64,000 nt of DNA from Hyperoodon ampullatus (taxonomy: Eukaryota; Chordata; Mammalia; Artiodactyla; Ziphiidae): positions 87,719,777 to 87,783,776 of the forward strand of contig OX457062.1 of NCBI GenBank assembly GCA_949752795.1. The letters run 5' to 3'. A model generated the notes under the pieces. The model did no database searches. It was not told the origin of the DNA and saw only the letters and a list, made by a program, of their open reading frames with translations. Both the position numbers and the translations under genes were made by a program. Each line of letters begins with the position of its first letter. The stretch's first letter is position 1. Of the stretch, positions 35,352 through 47,449 are shown piece after piece.

Positions 35352-36256
35352 ATTGGCAAGCCAGCCAGGAGACCAAAGAAATGGGTCTTGGGAAAGAGGC
35401 ATCTGCAGGGGAAATCCCAAGTTGGCCATCAATCTCTATGTGTGGAGGGGTGGATCACGTGTTAGATGTTTGTGGACAAGCATGTGAATATGTGGATGCC
35501 CCAAAGACACTGACTGGCTTAACATGCTTGTTTGAGGAGCTGTGCAGAATGCACTATGTCAAAAAAGAAAAATGAATAGTTGCCACAGAGGGCTGGCCTC
35601 TGCTGTGGGCAGTATGGCTGTCCATCAATGCCCAACTAGAGGCTGAAGCTCGAGTTAGAAATTTGGAAGAACTGTAGTTAGAAAAGGACATACAGTTGTC
35701 CACTATTTTACTATTTTCAGGGCTGACAGACAAGGTGGAAGAATAGAATAACTTGGAGACTCTAGCGTTCCATTTTGCAAAGCTAGGAGGGCACAAACTG
35801 CCATGGATGAAGATCCAGGTGCTTGTGACAAAGCCCGATTAGGATGCTAAGAGGTAGAATCCCTTGGAAAAATGAGGCAAACAAAGGGAAAGTGTTGGGA
35901 TGATTGGCAATGAAACAGATGAGTGCCCTATGCCATCTGATTCCAAATACAAAGGAAAAAATTTAATAGTAATTACACTAGACTTATGATGATAAATAAA
36001 TATACTACAAAACTCCTAGGAGATAACTTGCATTCTTTCTCAATGTTTTCTACCTCTTGGTTCATAAGGTGATGACACTCAGTATGACAACCAGGAAGCT
36101 GTTGCCCTAGCCCTGGTACAAAGCTTAGCAACTGATGCTTCAGTAGACACAACAGGTTAGGTGCATAGAAAGAACAGAGAGCATGGTGTCTGGTTAGGAT
36201 GGCATATTGCCAAGGCTGTCACATTGCCCTTGAAATATATCAACTTGGTTAATGTG
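35352..36256 (+). pseudogene. Retroviral gag-like remnant
   Basis: Position between the 5' LTR and integrase, with short charged frames, suggests gag-derived sequence. Multiple stops and frameshifts. No major-homology or zinc-knuckle motif could be read, so the assignment rests on context. Confidence 0.45.
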
Positions 36257-36783
36257 GTAATGTTACTGAGTCCAGGCTTGCTCTGCTTGCCGCACGACAG
36301 ACCAATAAATCGGGAGATGAGGTGTTGAGGCAAGGAATAGTGACTTTATACAGAAAGCCAGGCATCCGAGAAGATGGTGGACTAATGTCCTAGAGTACCA
36401 TCTTACTGGAGTCTGGATGCTAGTTTCTTTTATAGAACAGAGAGGGAGAGGAGGTGAGAAGTAAAGTAGAAAGGCCGTAAGTCTTATAAAACATCTCCTG
36501 GTTTGGCCAGCCTCAGGGAGGGGATGTGTTAATTTCTTCTTTCTTGCAGGCATTCACAGGTGGGCAGTGTCAGAATGTTTCCCTGTGAGCTGAACAAAGG
36601 CACATTAGTTTAACATTTAGGCAGAGGGGCAGGGTTCCCTGAGGGAGGCCAATATGTATGCCAGTAGCTATAGACAACATCCTTTTAGTGACTATGGTGA
36701 CAAAGAGAAACAGAGACCAAAGGTTAAAGTAAAAGAAACAGATCCAGCATGGAGTCAGATTTTGTTCTTTCCTGTTACAGTAA
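36257..36783. repeat. 4-bp GTAA duplication flanking the nested solo LTR
   Basis: GTAA is present at 36257-36260 and 36780-36783, directly outside the TG...CA ends of the nested LTR. Confidence 0.75.
36261..36779 (-). mobile_element. Solo LTR nested in the older retrovirus
   Basis: On the minus strand it starts TGTAACAGG and ends CAGTAACA, giving TG...CA termini. A TATA box TATAAAAG lies at 36427-36434 (minus) and a second TATAAAG near 36341. The 4-bp GTAA duplications fit gammaretrovirus-like (ERV1) integration. No internal viral genes accompany it, so it is the product of LTR-LTR recombination. Confidence 0.8.
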
Positions 36784-37200
36784 CAGCATGTCCTGTGTGT
36801 TCTAAACCAGCCCCAAGAAAGTTAACAAAGGAGACTGAGGCCATCCAGGTGTTCCCAACTGGTGAGGGATTGGCAAATTGATTATATAGACCCCCCTTCC
36901 TTGAGTGAGGGTTCTAAATATGCCCTGGTTTGTGTTGACACTGCATCTGGCCTAACCCAAGCTTTTTCCTGTCACCTCCCAAACCAGGCTACCACCATTG
37001 GGGGAGGAGGGAAGCTGAGAACCATGTATAGATATCCTCACTGAATAGACAGTGATTGGGGTCACATTTTGAAGGTCATGATATACAAAACTGGGCAAAA
37101 GAACATGACATTGACTGGAGGTCTCATTTCCCCTATAACCTACAGGCAGTAGATTTAATGGAAAGGAAACATAGAATATTAAAGCAGTAGATTAAATTAC
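36784..37200 (+). pseudogene. Retroviral integrase remnant (pol)
   Basis: Part of the zinc-binding end (CPVCSKPAPRK) is followed by the catalytic core with QIDYI and YALVCVDTASG, and later the SDWG segment of the second acidic residue. A stop falls between the first and second catalytic blocks, and further stops and frameshifts follow. It is incapable of integration. Reverse transcriptase was not found upstream, so most of pol is deleted. Confidence 0.8.
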
Positions 37201-37845
37201 CAACAGGTAAAAACATCTCAGCTGGTTGAACTAAAATACTGTCCCGGGTTTTAATACAGTTAAATAATCAACCAGCAGGGCCTATATGCTCTATGCCAGA
37301 CTGGGGACCCCTGTCAAGGCATTGTTGTAAAGGCATAAAATCCACAGGAAAGAGCTCTTGCCCTAACTTTCACTGTGGATCAACACACTTGATATATACT
37401 GCTGAGAACACCAAGCCCATTACCCCTGGGAAGGGAGTTATCTACTGAAATTCTCAATGGGACGTCCTACCTGGATGGGTACGTTTCTTCTCATGCCAAG
37501 ATGAATGAGACAATCTCTACTAAGATCCTGTTGTCCTGCTATTAGCCAGACCTGTTAAAATACACTATTTTAAAATGGAACACCCACCACTGAAAGAGGG
37601 AAAAGGTAAGAATCCTGGTCTGGCATACTTGTCCCCTGTCCATCTCCTCATTCCTAACAGTGTCTGGAGTGCACAGCCAGGTCAGCTTCCTAAAGCTACC
37701 AACCCACCTGTCCCCAAGGTCAGGTGAGGACATTCTGTTTTCCACTTGTACAGTCATTTGGCCATCATTTATGTCCCCTCCATTGGCCTGGAATATGTTA
37801 CAGCACACATAGAAATCCTTGCTAAATCCACCCAACAAGCCTTAA

Positions 37846-38111
37846 ATGATAGCAAAGCCTGCCTTACTAAACACTGATATGTCTCTAATGAGAAAAGCTG
37901 TCCTCCAAAATATGATGGCCTTGGATATTATTACTGCCTGGCAAGGAGGCACCTGTGTCATTATCCAAAAAGAATGCTGTGTGTTCATACCTGATGAGTC
38001 TGCAAAAGTAGCATCTCTATTAAATCACATGAGGACACAAGTGAACACCCTGAGTGATCTGATGCCCAGCCTAGGGGACTTAATAAGTCAGTTGTTCAGA
38101 TGCTGGGGTTC
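37846..38111 (+). pseudogene. Retroviral env transmembrane-subunit remnant
   Basis: An open stretch carries the C-x6-CC motif of gammaretrovirus-type transmembrane subunits (C37, C44, C45 of the local frame) preceded by the LQNMMALDII segment that corresponds to the immunosuppressive-domain region. The frame then runs directly into the 3' LTR, so no membrane anchor or cytoplasmic tail is present. Upstream env sequence (37200-37845) is interrupted by stops. It is a relic. Confidence 0.8.
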
Positions 38112-38517
38112 TGTGGAATGTTGGAGGAGGTCATGGAGAGAATATGATTGCTGATTGGCCTGAGAGCTGGACCTGGACAATTGGAGGCTCCTCAACCCCT
38201 CCCCATCCTTGGGATGTACACTCTACCCACTGTTCCCACAGTGGGAGCTGTTCCAAGGGTACAGACTTGAGAGAGCAAGGTGTTACTGAGAGCATCTGGA
38301 CAGCATACATGACTGAACACACTTAAGGCCTCTATATGAATTTTTAAGATTCTGGCAGGCAAGTGTGGAGATCTAGTGGACTTGGAGCTGTCCAAGACAA
38401 GCCTTGTATGTAAACTCCTTTGCTTATTAAACCTGCCACCTACCAATCTGGAGTGGCTGCCTCTTTCCTTAATCTCTCCCTACCCTCCTTATATGGGAGC
38501 CAGTTTGTGAACCAACA
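38112..38517 (+). repeat. 3' LTR of the endogenous retrovirus
   Basis: Matches the 5' LTR block by block. It keeps the stretch absent there, including an ATTAAA-type polyadenylation signal near 38427 (GCTTATTAAACC). Confidence 0.85.
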
Positions 38518-38789
38518 ACTTAATGACCTCAGATTACTGAATTTTTGTAATCTTTTGGCATGTTTTTGTATTTTTCCCTGTCATTTTCCCCAATTTTTTT
38601 AGTAACAGGGCACACAAAGAAAATGATGATATTTTTATTTTTAGTGCTATTATGATTTCTAATAATCTAATCATCTACAGTACAACAAGATAACAAAGCT
38701 TTTCTTCTTATTGTTAATAAGATAGTAGATACCATAGGACTTCCCTAGGATTTCTAAGTTCCTAACTTCTTGCATGTCTCTGTTCTTAA

Positions 38790-39035
38790 TAATAATAATA
38801 GCCGATGCTTATCAAATACACGCTATATGTCAAATACTATATTAAGTGTTATGTGTATATACTTAATCTCATTTAATCTTCACAATGCAATGAGGTAGGC
38901 GCAATTAATATCCTCATATGACAGATAAGGAAACTGAAGTTTTTGAAGATTTATATATTTTATCCAAGGTCAAATGAAGTGTTTGAGGATTTAAACCAAG
39001 TTTATCTGACTCCACAGCCCATGCTATTCACCATG
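38790..39035 (+). repeat. MIR relic
   Basis: ATGCTTATCAAATACACGCTATATGTCAAATACT, ACAGATAAGGAAACTGAAG and a final CTGACTCCACAGCCCATGCTATTCACCATG match MIR order. Confidence 0.85.
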
Positions 39036-42000
39036 TATTTTATTGAGAAATACCAATTATTATTATTTTTTTAAAGGTATAGGCATGTGATGAAGCCAGC
39101 AATCACATAAGGAAAATTTCAGTTGTTGCAAAGAAGGAGAGAAGGTTAGAAGTCATTGAACACCAAGAGAGCACCCAAAAGGAATATTCACATACTGAAG
39201 ACTAGATTCATCAGGAGAAAAATGCAGGACCAGTCTCAGGGATGAAGGAAAAACTAGGCAGAGATTATTCCATAAGTACCAATGTTGACATCTCTGAGGC
39301 AGCTGGATAAAGAGCAGCCTTCTTTCCTGTTCTGGTCTGAGCCAGCTAAGACAAAAATAGGCACAAGAAAAATCAAAATAGCGTCTCTATTGCTGACAAA
39401 AATGTTTGTTTCTCAAACATTTTTTGGCCTCAGGGCACATATAGAAAATGATAATATTTTTATGGAAACTGGCATAAACAGATGAGGCCTCTTATAGTTA
39501 GTAATGGATGGTATGGAGTATTGGCATCCATAAAATCTCACCCAGCCACTCTGAGTTTTGGAAAGACTGATATTTTGGCATTTCTGAGGCTGTTTGTAGA
39601 ACATCAGTTTGGAAGCACCATCATAAAGTTTAAGTGGAAGGATATGCCTTAGTGTCAGAGCTAAAAGAGCCTAGTGACTAAATTTTAGAAATAAACAGTA
39701 ACTGTTCCCATTCCCAGAGCACTAGACTAGGCAAAGCATCCTCCTTCTCCAAAGCAGAGCATGGCCCACTAGGAGGAGAGTGTAATTTCTGTTTCCTTTA
39801 GGCAGCTGGTCCTTAAAGGGAATAAGAGAGGAGTTGAACCAAACATGCCTAGAGTATTTTTCCCAATTTCATCTATCAGTTTAAGCCACTTCTTCCCTCT
39901 AGTTAAAGTGAGTAAGGGGTCTAGAGAAGCCAGAGGTGAGATTAAATGGGTTCCCTCTACAAGGATAGAACATCAGGAGTAATGGTAAAACAACCCCCCA
40001 CCATGGTTAACAGTCACAGGAACAATTGCACATGTACAATCAAAGAGAAACTCTCCACATAGGTTGAAATTTTATCATTAACTGAAGGGGGTGAGTACTA
40101 GGGGCTTATTTCTGGGTAGGTTTAGGTATGGAATTATAGGTACTAAATAGTAAAATAGATGCTATGAGAAAGCCATGCGTGTGTGTGTCTGTGTGTGTGT
40201 ATGTGTGTGTGTGTAGAGAGAGAGAGACGGGAGAGAGAATGGGGGCAATTTGGACTATTTAACTTAGTTTTGCCTTGGCAGTATTTTAATTGTTAGTTGA
40301 ATGCAGTCAATCCTTATGTTGCCACTGTTATATGAATACATGTAAATAATTATGTAATAAGAATAATTTAATTATAATAATTATAATTTGAACAGTGATC
40401 ACTTTTAAGTGAAAGTCTTTATCACAAGCTTGTTTCTGTGTAATGAGGTAAGCAAAATGCCTGTGTATTCTAATATAGAGGTCTTTTGGAATGAGGAAAA
40501 ACAAAATTGCTTTCTGAAAGGGCTTAAACTCTATAGTTCACACCCCAAAGTCAGAAAGTTACAGGAACAGTTGGCTGTTGATATAAAGAGCATGGCTACA
40601 AAAAGATGAGTCACCACTGAAGACAGGGACCATTCATCCTTTGTGTAAGATTATGCTCAGATCCCAAATCTCCATATTTGTGTTCAGGATCTTATTCTGC
40701 CAATTGGAATACATAGAAAACTAACCTAATCTTTCTCACCAGAAATGCCAGGGACCAAGCTTTCACTTAAAGGTGTACTGACATTTCTAAGGCAAGCAAG
40801 CATTTTATTTTCTTTTGATTTCATAAGGTCCTTCCTGTCTATTTAGTGATAAACACACCTTGTCACTTCCCATTATGAATGGCAAATCAGTGACTCTCTT
40901 TCTATTATCACCTCACCCAGTCACAAGCACAGCAACATAGAAGACCCACAGTTTCCAGAAATCCATAAATCCTCTTCTTCTGGGTATAGGTTTCCTCTTA
41001 TTACTTTCTAAACACAGCATCCAAACACTAGGCTGAAGAATGTGGCCAAACTTCCTCTAAAAGGTTATTTTCATAGATAAGCACATGTAGTGGACTTGGG
41101 AAAACAAAGAATCATAATGAACCATGACTGGACCTTAGAAAATCCCTGTCAGAATAGAGCAGTTAATGAATGTAGTCAAATGATTTGTCAGGTCCCTGGG
41201 TGTGTTCATGTGGAAATTTCACATTCTTATGCTGATTCTCAATAAGGGGTAGGTAAGAATCAGAGAAGAGACAAATCAAGAATCACAGTGACACAATCTT
41301 CAAGACATTCCCTCCAAAATCTTCATTTGGAAGATTCCATTGAACACCTTTACTGTTCTATTGGCATATGAGAAGTACACACATACTTATGTAATAGCAT
41401 GAACCTGAGTACAAATCCAGTCCAGTATGATCTTGTTTCCAGAAAAATTATTTGTGAGGCTCAGAAACTCAGGTCATTATCTGACCACTATAGAGCCAAG
41501 TCCACCAGGGATCACTAAAGATTTTCACAGTATTTTTACCAGCCATGTAGATAAAGAAGCTTTTATAGAAGGATGGAGGGATGCTGAACTTTACCTTTCA
41601 AGCTTGAATACTTCCTTGTTTTTACTCCCATGTAAGCCTCAAAGCTTAGTTCTCTTTTTAACCACAGTGCCAAGAAGCTTCTGAGAAAAGAGGGAATGGT
41701 GGAAACAACTGAAATAGAAACCTAATGAGTGAAAAATTATTCAGAACTAAAACCTTCACTTTGAACAAATGAGCATCTTGGTGGTTCAAGCCAGATTTTC
41801 ACCAGCAGTTTCTAGTTCCCTTCTTTACACCCAAAATCTTTTGGAGAAAGTAGTCTTAAATTTCTATTCCCTCGTGGCTAGAGTGCTCATCAGGGCCTCA
41901 TCATTATCATCAGGAAAAAAATCTACTTAAAGGTCAACTGTTCAATTTTCCTCAGATGTGCCCAAAGAAATGAGTTGAGAGATATATAGCAAACAGCTTG

Positions 42001-42360
42001 TTACTATAAAGTGCTGGAGTTTATAGAAAATTGACTTTAAAATAAATGAAAATGGGCTCATTGTTAAATCTCTATTAATATCACACTCACTCATTTGCAT
42101 TTCTTTGCTGGAAAAAAAAGAGTGTTGAAGTTTGCCCTCTGCACAGTGCCTTGGGAATTATATATGCTCCTATGCTCCAACCCGTTTTACCTATGTGACA
42201 TTCCTTATCCACCCATCATGTTGTATTCTGTGTAGTTGTAGTGATTACAAACAATTGCAGAAGCATTTGACTTCATTTTGAAGTTTTAGGGAGGAGGGTC
42301 ATCAAAATCTGGGTAAATCAATTAAGTTCACGTGAATGCAACATCCAGGTAAATTCTTTA
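39036..42360. other. Unique sequence, no gene recognised
   Basis: Contains a TG/AG microsatellite at about 40180-40235. Short frames here lack splice context and recognisable motifs. Confidence 0.5.
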
Positions 42361-42590
42361 TTTTTATGTTTTAATTTTATTTATTTATTTATTTATTGTG
42401 TGGTACACGGACCTCTCACTGTTGTGGCCTCTCCCGTTGCAGAGCACAGGCTCCAGACGCTCAGGCTCAGCGGCCATGGCTCATGGACCCAGCCGCTCTG
42501 CGGCATGTGGGATCTTCCCAGACTAGGGCACGAACCTGTGTTCCCTGCATCGGCAGGTGGACTCTCAACCACTGTGCCACCAGGGAAGCC
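42361..42590 (-). mobile_element. CHR-2 type cetacean SINE
   Basis: An (ATTT)n stretch (antisense tail) precedes the body ending CACCAGGGAAGC. Imperfect flanking CCAGGTAA repeats at about 42345 and 42590. Confidence 0.9.
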
Positions 42591-42870
42591 CAGGTAATTT
42601 TTTTTAATGGATTTTGTGGGGAAAAAAAATGTGGTTGTGAATCATTGGATTAGTTAATCCCTTGAGCTTTGAGGAGTTAAATGTATATCATGATGCTTCT
42701 AAGGAGGTTAGTGTGGAGTGGCAACATACCAAGGATCCAGGGTAAATAGAGAAATCCTTACATTTACCAGGCATGTCCCAAAATACACTAGTTCTACCTA
42801 ATGATCATATAAATATAAGGGCTTCTGGGTACAGCAGTTTGAGACCTGCTTAATTAAACTAAGTTAAATG

Positions 42871-43095
42871 GGACTTCCCTGGTGGCGCAGTGGTTGAGAG
42901 TCCACCTGCCGATGCAGGGGACATGGGTTCGTGCTCCGGTCTGGGAAGATCCCGCATGCCGCAGAGCAGCTGGGCCCGTGAGCCATGGCCGCTGAGACTG
43001 CGTGTCCAGAGCCTGTGCTCTGCAATGGGAGAGGCCACAACAGTGAGAGGCCCGTGTGCCACAAAAACAAACAAACAAACAAACAAACAAACAAA
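42871..43095 (+). mobile_element. CHR-2 type cetacean SINE with (CAAA)n tail
   Basis: Starts GGACTTCCCTGGTGGCGCAG, with B-box-like GGGTTCGTGCTCC, and ends in (ACAA)n. Exact duplications AAACTAAGTTAAATG lie at 42856-42870 and 43096-43110. Confidence 0.95.
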
Positions 43096-43110
43096 AAACT
43101 AAGTTAAATG

Positions 43111-44013
43111 AGTTTCTTTAATACCACAATCATCAGAGTCTTTAACATACTAAGGTGTATTATAAATCTCCAAACATACAATATAATATTCCGTATTTTT
43201 CAAACATACTTAGATTTAAGCCCCTTTTAAAAAATGTCTATCAAAATTAGTATTCTGCAGAATATACTTTAGCAAGTGCTGTAAAAGGAATGTGGGGAAG
43301 TGGGGAATAGAAGGGAATAACAATAACAACTACTATTTGTATAGTGCCTCACAGTTTATAAAGTGCTCCCTCACTATTATCCCTTCTGATCCTCAGGCCA
43401 AACAATTTTATAGGAAAAAAATAGCTCAAGGATCTTAAATGCCTTTCCAAAATAAAAATGTGTGATAAAAAAAAAGGACGAGTTTTCAGTTGGCTCTGGG
43501 TCTTCTGACTTTAGTTCAACTATCCTTTTCACTATATTATGCTTTAGTGAAGACCTATTTTTTGCTTCTATTTTTGCCAAGGGGTAGTCCTAAATCATAT
43601 GTCTCAGTGGTGGGATAACTAGGACTTTCTGTACCTGAGCAAGTTCCATGAGTTATGTGTCCCCAGCCTCCATCTACTTCTTCCCATGAACTGTCCCTTT
43701 ATATTTTTCCACCTTTGCCAGATATTCAAGCAGAAATAAATGACTCAAAGTGGATAATGAAAGGGTTTTAATAAAGAAATTTTTACAAAGATGGGGAGAG
43801 GAATATGGGAAGGCAAAGAGGATGGTTAGTCTCCTAGGGCTAGATATAGCCAGGAGCTGATACCACAATGCCTGAAAAGGCAAGGAGGTGAACAGTTACT
43901 GACCCCTGGGTGGGAAGGAGGGTTGTAGTAGCTGTTATAGGGTGGGCTTCCCTGAAAAAGGAAGCAGCCAAGTTGCAGTGAAATAGAATGAAGGAAGCAG
44001 AGGGAAGAAATAC
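43111..44013. other. No gene recognised
   Basis: A MIR-type fragment may lie at about 43320-43440 (AGTGCCTCACAGTTTATAAAGTGC). The rest is unassigned. Confidence 0.4.
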
Positions 44014-44227
44014 CCTGATTTCGTTCTCCTCCCACTTGGTCTCTTGATAGTCCCTGAAATTAGCCAAAATTAACAAGAAGCCAAAGAAAAGAAGTCCTAT
44101 TGAGGCAGCCCATAAAAGCCCTCTTTCCATGTCGCAGAGCAGAGGGTAAAGGAGGATGTAGCCTGAGCCTGAGGACACAAAGAGAAGACATCCAGCACAC
44201 CAGGTGCTCAAGTCTGTGAATCTCCAC
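44014..44227 (-). other. Candidate coding exon of an unknown membrane protein
   Basis: A 214-bp block is open on the minus strand, preceded by an acceptor-like TTATTTGTATTGTAG and followed by a donor-like AGG/GTATTT. Its 71 codons are strongly hydrophobic, with two possible membrane segments (about 'CAGCLLFVSSGSGYILLYPLL' cut at the charged DMER, then 'GLLWAASIGLLFFGFLLILA') and a charged end FRDYQETKWEEN. I do not recognise the family. No partner exon is certain; hydrophobic minus-strand frames at 57033-57278 and 59778-59972 are possible companions. It could be chance or a decayed pseudoexon. Confidence 0.25.
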
Positions 44228-44420
44228 CTACAATACAAATAAGGTGGGCTTTGGAGATTAAATTGCAGTGCCTAATTTAAGTGGGGAAGAAAATCTTTAG
44301 GAAAAATCTGGGAATCTATTGCTCAGTGTGTCTAGGGATGATAATTCTCAGTGGTGAATATCTCATTTACACAACCTCCATCTTGTAATGAAGGGCATCT
44401 TAGAATCAACTTTCCACTTT

Positions 44421-44777
44421 TTAAAATATACATTTATTTATTATTTTCATTTTTGTCTGCACTGGGTCTTTGCTGCTGCGTGTGGGCTTTCTCTAGTTGC
44501 GGTGAGCAGGGGCTACCCTTCGTTGTGATGCATGCTTCTCATTGTGGTGGCTTCTCTTGTTGTGGAGCACGGGCTCCAGGTGCACAGGCTTCAGTAGTTG
44601 TGGCACGTGGGGCTCAGTAGTTGTGGCTCACGGGCTCTAGAGTGCAGGCTCAGTAGTTGTGGCACACAGGCTTAGTTGCTCCATGGCATGTGGGATCTTC
44701 CTGGAACAAGGCTCGAACCCATGTCCCTTAAATTGGCAGGCGGATTCTTAACCACTGTGCCACCAGAGAAGCCACGG
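44421..44777 (-). mobile_element. CHR-1 type SINE (longer form)
   Basis: The antisense body has repeated TTCAGTAGTTGTGGC units and ends CACCAGAGAAGCC. Near-perfect duplications CTTTCCACTTT / CTTTCCATTTT at 44410-44420 and 44778-44788. Confidence 0.9.
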
Positions 44778-44788
44778 CTTTCCATTTT

Positions 44789-45410
44789 AACTATCAGTAG
44801 AAGCAGCAGCCAGTGATGAGGAGTCTGTTACAGTCACCTGGTTTTCATCACCTACTGGTTGCATTTATTCCTACTAGAAAAGTGCCATTTGATACTCACC
44901 TGAGCTGCAGACCCCTCCTTGTTCTCAACATCCAGTTACGTCTTAGGTGGGGAAGATTTACATTATCCTGGCACCAAACAGATGAGTCAATTTGCTGCCA
45001 GTTTCTCCAGATTTTGTGCTTTAAGTTCAGGAAGTACCTTATTAATTAGGTCTCTGTCTTTTTTCTGCTCCAGCATATAGGTCTTGATAACTGGGTTCTT
45101 GTCATTGTTCTCTGCCCAAGTATAGAAGGTAGAGGCAGAAAAAGGTAGAAAGAATGAGGATGAAAAAGAGAAAAAAATAACCCAGTGATCAAATAGTACT
45201 TCTTACATATTTGGGCTTGCTTTGCCTGTTTTCCAGAGTTCCTATTCTGTGAACCTGAGAATTAATTCAAGAAAAAATCCTGCACTGATATCCAAGGTTA
45301 TTAGCAGCATATAGATATGTGCAAAACTTAGTTTAATTAATCAGAGAAGGGTCTCTTTGAGATTATTTGCCATTCCCAAGATCGTTTGATCTACCCTCTA
45401 CAACTTTTCA
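44789..45410. other. No gene recognised
   Basis: Unique sequence without assignable features. Confidence 0.5.
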
Positions 45411-45412
45411 AC

Positions 45413-45636
45413 TTTTTTCTTTTCTTTCTTTCTTTTTTTTTTTCGGTACGCAGGCCTCTCACCGTTGTGGCCTCTCCCATTGTGGAGCACAGGCTCTGGA
45501 CGCGCAGGCTCAGTGGCCATGGCTCATGGGCCCAGCCGCTCCATGGCATGTGGGATCTCCCCGGACCAGGGCACGAACCCGTGTCCCCTGTATCAGCAGG
45601 TGGACTCTCAACCACTGCGCCACCAGGGAAACCCTC
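45413..45636 (-). mobile_element. CHR-2 type cetacean SINE
   Basis: A (TTTC)n/T tail precedes CGGTACGCAGGCC... through CACCAGGGAAACC. Duplications are not clear. Confidence 0.9.
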
Positions 45637-47449
45637 AAAAATTTAATATTTAGGTTTCCCTTAAGATTTTCAGATGTCTAACAACAGGAACAAATAACCA
45701 TTGAAATGATCAGTTATTTTCTTCTAATTAGGTGATCTACAAATGCCTTTAAGAGAATTGCTTTGTCTCAAGAAATGTTTCTGGCCAGGGCCTGATGCTA
45801 ACTAGATCCTTTTTTTAGAACCTTGATAGAGTGCAGTCTTATTTTTCTAATTATAGTTAATTTGGGCTCCAGCCTAGGATAATCTCTACAAAAGGGATAT
45901 GCTGAGCCTTCATCAATAATTCATACAGGAAGTAATCCTTATTGTTTTCCCCAACACATGAGTCAAAGATTGTTAAACCTTTATGATAGAGTTCTCTTCC
46001 TTTTGCTATAGTTTCAAAAGCACAATGTCTTAAGTACCCTAACCAGACCTCTGACCCCCAAGGACAATAGTGGTCCAATTCTTGTACTCTTCCCTAGTAT
46101 GGAAGCAAAGAATGAAACCGTCTTTGGGTCAGAGTCAGGGATATTCAGGTTACTGATTTTATAACCTCAACTGCCTGGTTTCCCATAGCAACCACCAGTT
46201 CTTCCAAGGTTACAGTGGATAACAAATTAGAAGCAGCAAAGTAAGGGGCTGTTAGAAGCAGACACAGGGAAAAGTGACAGGTGTCAGGAAGAAAGGAGAC
46301 AGAAGGTACACTAACTGGAAATGTCTGGCAGCCTACGGCCAGTAAGTGTCGACGATATAGTACTTAGTACCACAATCATCCCTCAGGGGAGCTTTATATT
46401 TGAGCCGTACCAATGGCCCTGAGTCATCATGAAAACATTAACTTATGTCAAGAATATTCTGTTTAGTAAGGAAAGTAAGTTTGCAATACATTTTAGAAAT
46501 ATCCCCATCAAAATGACCATATATACATACCTAGAATATTTAAATTATTATGTTTTAGTTACCTGAAAAATTCATATATAGAGAACATTTAGCAATTGAA
46601 AATGCTGACTGTAAAGATCTTTGGCTTATGTAAGGTTACTTCTTCTGAGGGACCAAAGGTGGGTGCTGGGATGTTCCTTGATTATTTACTGGCCTGGAAG
46701 ATGTTAATTTCTTATTCTAAGATGAAATGTCCCTGGGTCTTTCCAGGTTATGTGAGTGGAGATGAATAGAAATAATTGGTATATACAAGAGGGAGTGGAC
46801 AAAACAGGAAAAATATACATATAGTGGAATTTTTAAAATGTAAGTGAATGAAAGAGAACAACTTATCGAGTAATGAATTGCTTACTCAGTTTTTCCATTC
46901 TTCCCTGCTTCCCTTCTGCCTCCTTTCCTCACTTCAGTGCCCGTTTTCCTTTCCAAAATCACGACGATTCCAGAGACAACTGCTCTGCTTAAAAAGACTC
47001 TCACCTTCACCTTATCAATCTGTGAATGGATACAGGAACTCATGTCTCTCTCTCTCTTTCTGATACCAGCTACTGAGCCTTACTTTCTTAATGTGGTCGG
47101 CAGAACACTAAAGGGGACAGGACTGAGGCTGATGTAATTGTTCTCGCAACTTGAACTTCATGGCCTTCAAACTCTGTTGTAGCTTCAGTAAACAAGAGGG
47201 AGGTAAGCAGAGGTACTGGGGTGCTAAGTCCAAGTGGCAAATCTATGCCTCTATCACAAGGCAGGGGCTGTGTCTCTTTGGGTCTGCTTTTAACTAAGTG
47301 CCTTAATCCCTTTAGGAAATTTAAGAAGTAAATCTAAACCTTGAAAATTGGTAAGAAAGCTGGTATTTTTTAAAACACAGCATAACAGTGACTACATCTT
47401 AACAACATTATATCTAGTCACTGCAAAGTAAAAAGAAGCATGAAGCACC
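45637..47449. other. No gene recognised
   Basis: A 73-codon minus-strand frame at 45857-46078 has no recognisable motif. The rest is unassigned. Confidence 0.45.

Larger units (their letters stand above)
34968..38517 (+). mobile_element. Decayed endogenous retrovirus with two LTRs
   Basis: Two related terminal repeats (34968-35351 and 38112-38517), both starting TGTGGAATGTTG and ending ACCAACA, enclose about 2.8 kb. Removing the nested solo LTR leaves about 2.2 kb, far short of a full internal region. Order is gag-like remnant, integrase remnant, then env transmembrane-subunit remnant ending against the 3' LTR. All reading frames carry stops. The env subunit suggests a gammaretrovirus-like (class I) origin, although class III features in integrase cannot be excluded. 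Confidence 0.85.

Noticed and set aside
42871..42945. tRNA gene calls at SINE heads
   Set aside because: A- and B-box-like words are present, but the cloverleaf is not preserved and the units carry SINE bodies, A-rich tails and target duplications.
45857..46078. 73-codon minus-strand frame
   Set aside because: No homology recognised, no start or splice context, and neighbouring sequence is not coding-like.
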